Below, piece by piece: positions 10,601 through 19,471 of a stretch of DNA of 64,000 nt; position 1 is the stretch's first letter; each line of letters opens with the position of its first letter. The DNA comes from Trichomonas vaginalis G3. Its lineage: Eukaryota; Parabasalia; Trichomonadida; Trichomonadidae. Below the pieces are notes generated by a model that searched no databases, was not told where the DNA came from, and saw only the letters and a program-made list of their open reading frames with translations. The DNA lies in contig NW_026529174.1 of assembly GCF_026262505.1 (NCBI RefSeq), positions 293,917-357,916 on the forward strand, given 5' to 3'. Both the position numbers and the translations under genes were made by a program.

Positions 10601-10816
10601 ATAACAAAAAGAGGTTATATAAATCTTGCAGCAGGTTCGGATAGACAGGGAATGAATAGATATGATATTTCAAGTGACCCAGTAGATTCAAGCACAGGTA
10701 TTTTCTGTGGAACCACAGGAAATCATTCACACACTTTCACAACAAATCCAACAGGCTCGGGTGCAGATTATATGCCACCATTTGTGACTATATTCGCATG
10801 GTACCGCGTTCAATGA
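7628..10816 (+). pseudogene. Phage-type tail-fibre/collar protein, Polinton 1 (broken)
   Basis: A very long fibre gene remnant with several breaks. The N-terminus (AYAYEADRAKRLYFGQ) resembles that of the Polinton 2 fibre (AIYAYNSKTAEQTQRLKYG) and may be the virion anchor. The middle contains repeated shaft modules with KADKNHTHKSF motifs, typical of bacteriophage tail fibres. The C-terminus has the collar/T4 gp10-like signature YPVGSIYTSM, then W..I..KFLY, LPPHTHTG, NHSHTFTT and a final YMPPFVTIFAWYR. In phages such domains form trimeric receptor-binding tips. Two shaft modules near 9680 and 10130 are near-identical duplicates. A perfect hairpin sits at the stop codon. Confidence 0.8.
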
Positions 10817-10821
10817 ACGCG
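10805..10821. repeat. Perfect hairpin at the end of the fibre gene
   Basis: CGCGTTC-AAT-GAACGCG: a 7-bp stem with 3-base loop that contains the fibre stop codon. It may be a transcript-end structure, or one arm of a micro-element like those elsewhere in the Polinton. Confidence 0.45.
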
Positions 10822-10856
10822 CTTGAGCCTAGAATAAAATCTTTAACTTTACATAA

Positions 10857-11941
10857 ATGAGCTTGAAAGAAGTATTCGAACAACATCCATGGAGGTCATT
10901 TAAGAAGTTCAATGAAGCTGCAAAGAGTTGGGGATTTACTAACAGAGCTGAAGTGAAAAGGTTCTTTGACAAAAATGTTGTACATCAAACAAAAATAAAC
11001 CCTTACGACTACTTTTTACCAATTTACTCCAACACTCCTGACGCATACCAATTTGACACTCTCATTCAAAGCAGAAAAGGAGGACATAACCATTCCTCAT
11101 CTTCATTAATGTTAACACTCGCAAAGCATATGCATATCCAATGAGGAATAAAGGAACTCGTGAAGTGTTAAGAGTTTTACAAAAGTTTGTAGCAGAACAT
11201 AGCCCAAGTACTTTAACATCAGACCAAGACAGTGCATACCTCAGCAATGAAATCACAGATTTTCTCATTAAGCATAACATAACTCACTACACTACTGAAG
11301 ACCATAACCATAACATACTCGGTATCATTAATCGCTTCATAAGAACGCTCAGAGATTTAAATCAAGAGCGAGACTTTACCGAAGAAACAATGAAACATTT
11401 TCTCGAAGTATATAATTCCTCAACACATTTTACAACAGGACATACACCAAATTCAATGACACAACAACAAGAAGAAAAGTATATACAAAAGAAACGAAGC
11501 CAAACACAAAATATCAGAAATTCAACACAATTTACCCTCATTCCTGGTACAAAAGTTCGTGTAGTTCTTGACGACAAACCGTTGACAAAGAAACGTTTAA
11601 GGTTAAGTAGAAACTATTATATCGTAGACTCTACGCAAGGTAATGGATATCTTATAAAAGCTGCTGACGACTCTATTGCGTTTTACCCTCGTCACAAATT
11701 AGTTGAAAGTAGTAATGGCAAACTTGCTGAAACCATTGACGAAGCAAAGCGAGGAGTGGTTATTGAAATACTTGGCTATAACATAAACGATGACACTTAT
11801 AAAGTAAGATATGAAGGAGGCGTTGAAGATGTTATACCATCTAAGAACTTGAGAGAGTCAAAGCCAACACATCTGGGACCATTAGAGCGGGAGTACTGGA
11901 AAGACAAAAATATACCAGAAAGAATAAGAAAATTCTTCTAA
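10857..11941 (+). pseudogene. Retroviral-type (rve) integrase, Polinton 1 (broken)
   Basis: The Polinton integrase, which inserts the element and creates the 6-bp target duplications. Seen: a basic N-terminal region, the start of the RNase-H-like core near YQFDTLIQ, core landmarks LTSDQDSAYL and INRFIRTLRD, then a C-terminal SH3/chromo-like segment (GVVIEILGYN, YKVRYEGGVED) that may bind chromatin. The gene lies between the fibre and KilA-N genes and is broken at about one or two points. Confidence 0.85.
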
Positions 11942-12051
11942 ACTTTTTCATTAGATGTAAATCAGACATGAACGAGAACAGTCATGATATCATTAATGGT
12001 ACCATTTATTTTTGTCATAAATTTACACCAAAAATATATTTTAGGTGAAGA

Positions 12052-12065
12052 GGTGAGATCTCACC
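12052..12065. promoter_or_regulatory. Internal copy of palindrome GGTGAGATCTCACC
   Basis: Lies 115 bases before the KilA-N start at 12180, and after the integrase gene. The surrounding 40 or so bases, with TTAGGTGAAG before and GTTTTTTCACC after, match the terminal-repeat copy with very few differences. A candidate operator for the KilA-N gene or a replication/resolution site. Confidence 0.5.
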
Positions 12066-12179
12066 CGTTTTTTCACCTCTTTTTTCACCCTCACGAATTT
12101 TCATGAATTTCCTTAAGATAGAAAAAATAAAGTTAGTTTTATTTTTATTTATTTTTTTATTTTGTATGTAAAGACAGTA

Positions 12180-12840
12180 ATGTCAGTCGAAGCAAAAACA
12201 TTCACTAACAAATCTAATGGCGAAACATTCACAAAAGGCACTTATAACGGTATTGAAGTCTTACGTAGAGACAAGGATGGTTACATTAATGCAACAAATA
12301 TGTGTCAGCAGTTTAGGAAAGACTTTAGAAAGTTGTTGGAAAATAAGTCCTGGGAAGAGTATTATAAGGCATTTTGTGAAGAATATAGCAACCGTCTGAA
12401 TTCCGGCGGTTGCTTTTTATACAAAATTCATGCAGGAATTCCTGATGAAATCAAACAGGTTAGAGGAACGTATGTAGACCAAGACTTATAAACTATATAG
12501 CAATGTGGACTTCTCCAAAATATTGCATAGCAGTTGGAAAAATTATGGACTCCATAGACAAGAAAGTTCATGAGAAATTAGATGAAGAAGAACTCGAAGA
12601 TACAGTAGAGAATGCTAAACATTTGTTTGAAGAAGAAGTTAGAAAAACGTGTGAAAAACAATTAGAACAATGAACGTGAGATATGTTATGGTTATAGAGA
12701 TTCTTCATACGAACTAGACCAATGGGAACAAGAAGATTTAAAGAGAGAATTTAGAGAATATGAACTCGCTAAGATAGCATTAGAAGCTGCAGAAAGAAGT
12801 TAAAAGTTTGGGGTCGTTTTGTACAAAAATATTGTGAGTA
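12180..12840 (+). pseudogene. KilA-N domain protein, Polinton 1 copy 1 (broken)
   Basis: KilA-N is a DNA-binding domain of large DNA viruses and phages (poxvirus p28/N1R type). The signature EVLRRDKDGYINATNMC is clear near residue 35. The C-terminal part is a charged helical segment (KVHEKLDEEELEDTVE) nearly identical to that of the Polinton 2 gene at 50196-50863. About 115 bases at the 5' end differ by one base between the two elements. The start at 12180 follows a TTTATTTTGTATGTAA leader shared with 13877 and 50863. It is a remnant. Confidence 0.75.
12388..12413 (+). repeat. Hairpin GCAACCG...CGGTTGC inside KilA-N gene
   Basis: A 7-bp stem with a 12-base loop, followed by TTTTT. It looks like a bacterial intrinsic terminator but sits in an open coding stretch of a eukaryotic element. 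More likely it is a hairpin insertion comparable to those at 14102 and 50625 in the other KilA-N genes. Confidence 0.4.
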
Positions 12841-12885
12841 AATGAACCATTTATTTTTATCATAAACGACCAAAAATATATGTTT

Positions 12886-13025
12886 ACGTTAATGTTTTTA
12901 GGTTATTCAATAATTAATTATTTTGAAGAACTGAAGGTGTCACTCGGTTAATTAACATCTCTGAAAAATGATGACAACATGACATCACATTTTGACGAAG
13001 TGCAAATCTTCACTTCGTGTCAAAA
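12886..13025 (+). repeat. Iteron cassette, Polinton 1 left arm
   Basis: Shares TTACGTTAATGTTT, TTATTCAATAAT and GAAGAACTGAAGGTG with the cassette at 46757-47203 of Polinton 2. It ends with the hairpin ACGAAGTG-CAAATCTT-CACTTCGT. An inverted partner lies at 14738-14921, so the two flank a 1.7-kb block holding the 141-aa gene, the tRNA-like sequence and the second KilA-N gene. Confidence 0.55.
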
Positions 13026-13281
13026 TGCAAAAAAATAATGCTGAAATGAAATATATTTTTGGTCAAAGCTTCCACGAGAGAAAGATTCCCCATTCGCTAA
13101 GGATTCCAAAAATGAAAAATCATTGATTTCGGCTGAGAAAAACGCAAAACCCTTCTTCCACGGGAACAAAGAAATAAAGAAGAAATAAAGTAAATTTTTA
13201 TTTATTCACGTGGAAGATAGAGCACTTTTATGACACTTTTTATTCACGACAAACAAGACAAACAAAGAAAATAAGAAATAC

Positions 13282-13353
13282 GGCGCTGTCGCGGTTCGAA
13301 CCACAGACCCTGACCCTCCATAACACCACCTTAGACCACTGTGCTACGTAGCC
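13282..13353 (-). other. tRNA-like sequence (A and B boxes, stems not intact)
   Basis: Read on the minus strand, a 72-base span begins GGCTACG, has an A-box TAGCACAGTGG at the right place and a B-box GGTTCGAACC 33 bases further on, and ends GCGCC. Length and box spacing are those of a tRNA gene. However, only about three acceptor pairs and part of the D stem form, and I find no convincing anticodon stem. Probably an eroded tRNA gene or a tRNA-derived pol III promoter carried by the Polinton. Confidence 0.4.
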
Positions 13354-13769
13354 TGTCGACATAAGATTTTAATAATTGCATATTTGACGTAAATTTTATT
13401 TCCATCTAGCTTCCACCGCATAAGATATTCATACGTGTTTGTAAGACATTCATTAAACTTCTTTTCTATTGCATCTAATCTTGCGTTATTTTTTTCAATA
13501 ACTTGTCTGTATTCTTCATCATCTCCAGCAGTGTTTGGGTCTTCACGTTTAAAATATTCATTGTTAACCAATTTTTTATCTACAAATTTTATTAGTGTTT
13601 GATTCACTTCGTTATGATAACGGTCATATTCTTTCAATACGTAAGTGAAGACAAAATGCGTCGTACCTTCAATCTTAAAGCTTAAAGAACTTTCAACACA
13701 GTTTTGAGGGTCTGTCAGTGCGTCAATGAGATAGTATTCGAAGTCAGTCAATAATCTTTTTAAAGTCAT
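13344..13769 (-). CDS. Hypothetical 141-aa protein of Polinton 1
   Basis: Intact frame from ATG 13769. Charged and largely helical (EEYRQVIEKNNARLDAIEKK suggests a coiled coil near residues 80-105); no membrane segment, no recognised domain. Its 3' end overlaps the tRNA-like sequence by 10 bases. It lies between inverted iteron cassettes with KilA-N copies on both sides, so it may be part of an exchangeable module. Confidence 0.5.
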   Translation of the reverse strand: MTLKRLLTDFEYYLIDALTDPQNCVESSLSFKIEGTTHFVFTYVLKEYDRYHNEVNQTLIKFVDKKLVNNEYFKREDPNTAGDDEEYRQVIEKNNARLDAIEKKFNECLTNTYEYLMRWKLDGNKIYVKYAIIKILCRQAT

Positions 13770-13813
13770 TTCATACAGGATAAAATTTAATGTTGTGAAG
13801 AAATAGTGTTTAT

Positions 13814-13879
13814 CTCAGAAAAAATAAAGTTAGTTTTATTTTTATTTATTTTTTTATTTTGTATGTAAAGACAGTAATG
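13814..13879 (+). promoter_or_regulatory. Duplicated leader before KilA-N copy 2
   Basis: Nearly the same as 12117-12182: AAAATAAAGTTAGTTTTATT, a T-rich stretch, TTTTGTATGTAAAGACAG, then ATG. A close version precedes the Polinton 2 KilA-N (50864-50930) and primase-helicase genes. It looks like a Polinton promoter/leader that travels with KilA-N genes. Confidence 0.5.
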
Positions 13880-14699
13880 TCAACATCAGAGAAACAATTG
13901 CTATCGTTCATGAAGCCATAAATGAAGAATACGAGTACATACAGTATAACAAACAGTTACGTCTTATTCGTTCAGTCAAAGATGACATGTACCAAATGCA
14001 AAGTATTTTGAATGCTCTTCTTTCTACAAAGCAAGCATATCATTGGTTTGAAAACCAACAGGCAAAAGAACTTTTAGAAGAATTTCCTCATATGATTGCT
14101 TCCTCGGAAAACCGAGGGAAGAGATTCCGTACGAAAATCGCAAGAATTTGGCTCCTGGTTTGAAAGGTTATTATGTTCATAGACTTTTAGTAAATGCTGT
14201 AGCAATGTGGGCTTCACTCGTTATGCTTGTTATATTTTCATGATGTTAGATGAACTATATAAAGCAGAACGTGGAGAGATGGAAAAGAAACTTCAAGCAA
14301 AAGATGAAGTCATTGAATCCAAAGACAAAAGCATACAGAAAAGAATACCAGTTCAGTACCAAAAGGAAAGGAAAAAAGCTATAAGTATATGATTTACGCT
14401 GAAGAGTTGGAGAAAGAAGAAGATAGAGATATGGTTATGTTGCATTTAGTGAGAAGAAACAACAAGAGCTTTTATGACTTAGCTAAGATATATAAATCTG
14501 ACAGAAACTGGTTCTATCGTGAAACTTACCGATTTCAATGACACCGAATGAGCAAATAAAGGAAATTGTCAAAAATACTCTTCCTCAAACACACTATGAC
14601 ATCAAAGGTTGCACAATACTTACATTTAAAGAAGACTTAACATTACTGAAAGAAAAGAAATATAACAAATATTTCGACAACTTCAAAGAGGAAGAATGA
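13877..14699 (+). pseudogene. KilA-N/p28-like protein, Polinton 1 copy 2 (broken)
   Basis: A remnant of a second viral DNA-binding gene. The segment around YYVHRLLVNAVAMWAS matches the pattern YIHPDLVHFVAEWCS in the Polinton 2 KilA-N protein. It is followed by a coiled-coil-like part (EKKLQAKDEVIESKDKS) and a C-terminal part like those of p28-type proteins. It keeps the same leader as copy 1 but is otherwise different, so it is a paralogue rather than a simple repeat. Several breaks. Confidence 0.6.
14102..14117. repeat. Perfect hairpin CCTCGG-AAAA-CCGAGG
   Basis: A GC-rich 6-bp stem with 4-base loop in AT-rich surroundings, inside KilA-N copy 2. A further CTT/AAG pair extends it across a one-base bulge. 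Comparable GC-rich hairpins interrupt the other two KilA-N genes. Confidence 0.4.
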
Positions 14700-14737
14700 A
14701 AACTTACCGATTTCAATGAAAAACATTAACTTTTTTT

Positions 14738-14921
14738 TGACGAAGTGAAGATTTGCACTTTGTCAAAATTTAATGAAAAACATTAACGTAAACATTAACG
14801 ATAAAATTTATTTCCTGGACTGTTGTCAAAATGTCATGTTGTCATCATTTTTAAAAGAAGTTAATTAACCTGGTAGCACATGGTGACGTGGTGACACTTT
14901 CAGTTATTCAAAAATATATTT
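14738..14921 (-). repeat. Iteron cassette, Polinton 1 right arm
   Basis: Contains TTGTCAAAATGTCATGTTGT, AGAAGTTAATTAACCTGG and GTAGCACATGGTGACGTGG, matching in this orientation the Polinton 2 clusters at 49605-50120 and 50955-51237. It begins with a copy, in reverse, of the hairpin that ends the left arm. No open frame of note. Confidence 0.55.
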
Positions 14922-14925
14922 TTGC

Positions 14926-15399
14926 TTAAATAACTTCAGGGTCAATTTCTTCAACCATTTCACTTCCTTCGTCAATGTCAATTGAAGCTTCTTCAACCTT
15001 TGGTAAGAATTTCTGTATAACATCTTTGTTCGTTATTGTCTTCAGAGATGAAGGATAATATTTCACATTTGTTTCACCCTTCTTATATTCTTTCTGTTCG
15101 GAAAGATTTAAAGCAATACTGAAGAAGTCAATATTAGAGTTCTTTATAACAGTATAATGAGTATCTTTGACATTCACGAAGAAACTCTTTTGTTTCAAAA
15201 CTACTGCTAACTCTTGTGAAGTATAACGTTTGCGGTCAATGACGATAGCTAATGGTCTGACATACTGACCAAACTTAGATTCTTTCACAAACTTCTTGTT
15301 AAAGATAACATTAACATTTGAAGCATTATTGAACTCATTCTTGATGGCAGTAGCGAGAGCATTGTATGAAAAGAACTTGCAATCTTGCATGTGTTTCAT
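14926..15399 (-). CDS. Hypothetical 157-aa protein of Polinton 1
   Basis: Intact frame from ATG 15399, divergent from the polymerase gene with about 90 AT-rich bases between the two ATGs. Mixed alpha/beta, basic in the middle (VIDRKRYTSQEL) and acidic at the C-terminus (IDIDEGSEMVEEIDPEV). No recognised domain. Its position next to polB suggests a replication-associated or early gene, which is speculative. Confidence 0.5.
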   Translation of the reverse strand: MKHMQDCKFFSYNALATAIKNEFNNASNVNVIFNKKFVKESKFGQYVRPLAIVIDRKRYTSQELAVVLKQKSFFVNVKDTHYTVIKNSNIDFFSIALNLSEQKEYKKGETNVKYYPSSLKTITNKDVIQKFLPKVEEASIDIDEGSEMVEEIDPEVI

Positions 15400-15488
15400 T
15401 AAAATAAAAATATTAAATTATTTTGAAAAATAACTTTAAAAAATCTAATCTAATTTTTTCAAAAATATTTTTTTATTTCCTACTAAAG

Positions 15489-18400
15489 ATGTATCGGAAG
15501 TTGTCTAAGTTAGAACACTCGGAAATAAAACAACTTCTTACAGAAGCTAACATAGAAGTAGCAAAGCATTACGCAACAAACAAAAAAGCACTCGCTGACA
15601 TCCTCAATGACTATAATGGTGCAATAAGTTATGATAGAATTCATGAGTTCATAAAGCCGCAACGCGGCGAGGACGAAGTCCATGCAAGAGCATTTCCTTT
15701 AAATGACGTTGCTATTGACTTATATCATAGACGTTCAGTACCTCATGAAGTAAGAAGAGAAATGTTTGACATAACAAATGCAAACGTTGGTCATACTCGT
15801 AAAGCTCTTTCGCATGATGTTCGTCAAGAGATGTTTGACATAACAAATGCAAACGTTGGTGAAACACGAAAGAGAGACGACACACTGAAACAACAGAGAA
15901 GAGAGATGTTTAAGAGCGCTATAGAACAAGTTCGCAAAGCTAACGATGTCATTCGTTCCATTGACGACAAACCAAAAGAAGGTGAGAGATGGTTAAAGAA
16001 AGATGAAGAGAATAGGAAGAGAAATGTGAAGTCAGGCAATAGACTCATTGACTTTAACATCGAAGCTTTAGATGAACCAAACAGAGACTACTTACACAAA
16101 CATTTCGGTAAGGTTTTCATGAGACTCTTAGAGAAGATTAAAATAAACTCCCAACAAGATGGATGGTATGTTATAAACTTGGTGGAAAGTATGAATGTTC
16201 TACGTTAAACCTCAATAATATTGGAACATTACTACATCAGCTCTTGAAGGAGAACTTTATATCAGAGATAGAAGCAAATGCTGCAGGTATTGTTGAAATG
16301 CACTATGACTTCTTCTTGACAAACATAAAGAATCTTACTGAAATAAAGATGTATGATTTAACTGAATATGAAGGCTTAACGATGTCAGATGTAAAGAAAG
16401 GCAAACCAAAAAAGAGACCATATAGAGATGAAAGCACACTGACAGAAAGACAGAAAAGATTATTGAACAGACTTAAACAAACAGGAGATAAACAGATATA
16501 GATGACTTCTGGAATGAAATCCTTGGTGAAAAGAAGTTTTATAAGAAGAGAAGCGGTCAGTTCTGGAAGTATCTTTGCACATTACCTATAAATCTTGAAC
16601 GCTACCAAATCTTCAATGAACTGAACAAAAGAACTGCAACACTTATGACAGAGGACAATTGTTTCGTTTATGCTTGCATTCAGGCTGGAGTAAATGAAGA
16701 AACTATTGACCACATGAGAGAAGTCATTCGTGTTAGAGACTTTCCTCAAAGTAAAGTACAAGAAATTTCTGACGCAACAGGTATAGCATTTAATGTTACC
16801 ATTGGTTATTCAATGACTCAGACATAATGAAATAAAGAGATATATACCAAAAGAATGTAAAACTGTTCGAACTATTGACTTACTTCTTGTTGAAGACCAC
16901 TACATGCTAAATGAAAGATTACCAATGACAACATATTTCATTCGCAACTATAGAAAAATCTTGAAAGTGTGGTGGAATGAACATTGAAAACAGATGAAAA
17001 TTTATACAAAGAGATGATAAATACATTGTTCGCATGGATAGAACTACACCGCTATGGGATGTTATGAAAACATTGTGGGAGTGCAAATATTTCGAACCTA
17101 TTTCTTATGGAGAACTTTTCACATATACGACTGACTTATATAAACAGAACCTTGCACCATTTAAAGATTTGACATATGCTCCAAAGTATTGTGTACAACT
17201 GAAGAAGAAAGCAGAGTCAAAAGAAGTAAATAAAAATAAGTGCAAGTTCATTCCTGAGCATGTTTTCTTTGCTGACTTTGAGTGTAGTACCGATGGCTTT
17301 CATAAAGCTTTTAACATCTGTTATGACAGTGAAGATGGTTCAGTGAGTGAAAGCATATGGGGTCAAAACTGTGCAACAGAATTTTTGGAGCGACTTCCTG
17401 ACAAGAGTTTAATATATTTCCATAACCTCAGCTATGATATAAACTTCATCTTAAGACACATGACAGAAGTGAAAGGAACTCCCATCATTAAAGGTTCACG
17501 AACAATGCAAATAACTGGTTTATATAAGGAAGGGCAATTATTATAAAAGACTCTTACAGTGTTATAAATAAGAAGCTTAAACTATTTCCTGCTATGTTTA
17601 ACTTACAAACAGGACCGAAAGAAGTATTTCCATACAACTACTACAGCAGTGTTTTGTTAGCAAATGACAACAGAACTGGTGTCATTTCTGAAGCATGTAA
17701 GTTTGTAAAAGATATTGAAACGTTCATGAAGAACATAGATTCCATCAAAGGTTGCAGAATAGATGAAAACCACTTCGACTTAGAAAAATATAGCACGTTT
17801 TACTGCAAACAAGATGTAAGAATTTTAAGAGAAGGTTTTGTAAAGTTCCGCAATGACTTATTGAAAGAGTTTGATTTAAACGTTTATGACTACGTTAGTA
17901 TTTGTTCTATTGCTAACAAATTGTTTGAGAACAGAGTGTACTTCCCGAATGGAAATCTTTATGACCTCTCAAATAAACCAAGAGAATTTATTTCAGATGC
18001 ATTCAAGGTGGAAGATGTATGTTGTCAGATAACATTAAACAAAAGAGCAAAAAGAAACTCATTGCTGACTTCGACGCTGTTTCATTATATCCATCAGCTA
18101 TAGCAAGACTTTATACTTTAGAAGGAATTCCAAAAGTATTGAAGGATGAGATGTTAAGCACAGAGTATCTCATGAGACATTTATTCGATGACGACCAAAA
18201 GGAACCCATTGGTGAAAAGTTTATGTCTGGCTTCTTTGTTCTCATTAAGATAACAGAGATTGGAATACATAGACACTTTCCTTTAATAGTTTGTGACCCT
18301 GAACTAAATCCAGAACTTAACGTTCCCAGAAGTTCAAACACTTGCTGTTTAATGTATGTTGACCATATAACATTACAAGACCTTATAAAATATCAAGGTG

Positions 18401-19329
18401 TCAAATGTGAAGTGTTGCAAGGATATTACTACGATGGAAACAGAGATATTAGAATAAGAGATGAAGTAAAGAAGTTGTTTGAGTTAAGGTTAAAGTATAA
18501 GAAAGAAGGAAATCCTTTGCAAGAAAATATAAAGCTCATTCTGAACAGTATTTATGGCAAAACTATTCTATCTCCTATTGAGTCAAAAATAACCATAGTA
18601 GATGACAAAGATGCTATAAGATATGCCATCAGAAACTACAACCATATAGTGAAGTTCGAAGGTTTGGATGGTTCAGATAAAACTATTTTCAAGCTAACGA
18701 AAAGCATTTGCAGACACTTTAACTTCTGTCCACTTGGTGTTAACATTCTGTCTATGTCAAAACGTATTATGAATGAAGTGTTTTGCACGATTGAAGACTT
18801 AGGATTAAAAGCATTTTATCAGGATACAGATTCGATGCACATTTACAATGAAGACATACCACGTTTAGCTCATGAATTTAAGAAGAGATACGGTAGAGAA
18901 CTTATTGGTAAAAACCTTGGTCAGTTTCATAGTGACTTCGCAGAAATAACACCTGGAAAACAAAGTTTAGCATACAAGTCAATATTTTGTGGAAAGAAGA
19001 CTTACATAGACTTACTCACTAACGATTTAAATGAAGTTGCATTTCACTGCAGAATGAAAGGCGTGAAGCAAGATGTTATTGCTTTAACCGCTAATGAAAT
19101 GTTTCCTGAAGCTATACAATGCTATTACAATGAAGATAAAGGTTTAATGGTTCCGCAAGGAAAATTTGACAAAGACTCTGAGTTCAGTGTCATGAAACTT
19201 TATAAAGCACTTTATGACGGTCAAGAGATTGGATTTGACTTATGTAAGTCTTCTAGTCCTTGCTTTGCTGAAAAGTTTAACTTCTCAATAACGACTAAAA
19301 CAAGCTTTATTCGTAAGTTGAAGTTCTGA
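15489..19329 (+). pseudogene. Protein-primed DNA polymerase B, Polinton 1 (broken)
   Basis: The replicative polymerase of the Polinton family. N-terminal region: a long charged extension with a duplicated FDITNANVG motif. Then the exonuclease domain (FADFECSTDG near 17273; YFHNLSYDINF near 17417). Polymerase motifs follow in order: A (DFDAVSLYPS near 18070), B (ILNSIYGKT near 18540) and C (YQDTDSMHI near 18815). The C-terminus is complete to 19329. Family assignment is firm. The gene is broken at about half a dozen points. Confidence 0.9.
15656..15681 (+). repeat. GC-rich double-hairpin micro-element (copy b)
   Basis: GCCGC-AAC-GCGGC (perfect 5-bp stem), two-base linker GA, then GGAC-GAA-GTCC (perfect 4-bp stem). 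It lies in-frame in the N-terminal part of the polymerase gene, encoding PQRGEDEV. GC content stands far above its surroundings. Confidence 0.65.
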
Positions 19330-19436
19330 GGTCATTTATTTTTGTCAGCAATGAGGTCATGAATGAGGTCAGCAATGAGGTCATGAATGAGGTCATTTAT
19401 TTTTGTCAGCAATGAGGTCATTCATGATAAAAATAA
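19330..19436 (+). repeat. Short iterons AATGAGGTCA after polB
   Basis: About seven copies of GAGGTCA, most as AATGAGGTCA or GAATGAGGTCA, with TTTATTTTTGTCAGC between some of them. They fill the gap between the convergent polymerase and 285-aa genes. Possible protein-binding iterons or simple slippage repeats. Confidence 0.55.
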
Positions 19437-19461
19437 GCCGCTAGCGGCAAGGGCGAAGCCC
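19437..19461 (+). repeat. GC-rich double-hairpin micro-element (copy c)
   Basis: GCCGCTAGCGGC (perfect 12-bp palindrome), linker AA, then GGGC-GAA-GCCC (perfect 4-bp stem). It lies between the convergent ends of polB and the 285-aa gene, and is the same type as copy b. Confidence 0.65.
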
Positions 19462-19471
19462 ATGTGGTCAT

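Noticed and set aside
10857-11941. Stand-alone LTR retrotransposon or retrovirus
   Set aside because: The rve integrase belongs to the Polinton: no reverse transcriptase, gag or LTR is present, and the element has terminal inverted repeats and a 6-bp duplication.
12164-12182. Tiny intron before the KilA-N start (GTATGT...ACAG)
   Set aside because: GTATGT resembles the trichomonad 5' splice site, but only 16 bases lie between the signals and there is no ACTAAC branch motif, so it is treated as part of the leader.
12388-12418. Intrinsic (rho-independent) terminator
   Set aside because: The stem and T-run look right but it lies inside a coding stretch of a eukaryotic element, where such terminators do not operate.
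13282-13353. Functional tRNA gene
   Set aside because: Acceptor, anticodon and T stems do not pair well, and no anticodon can be assigned; only the internal promoter boxes are good.
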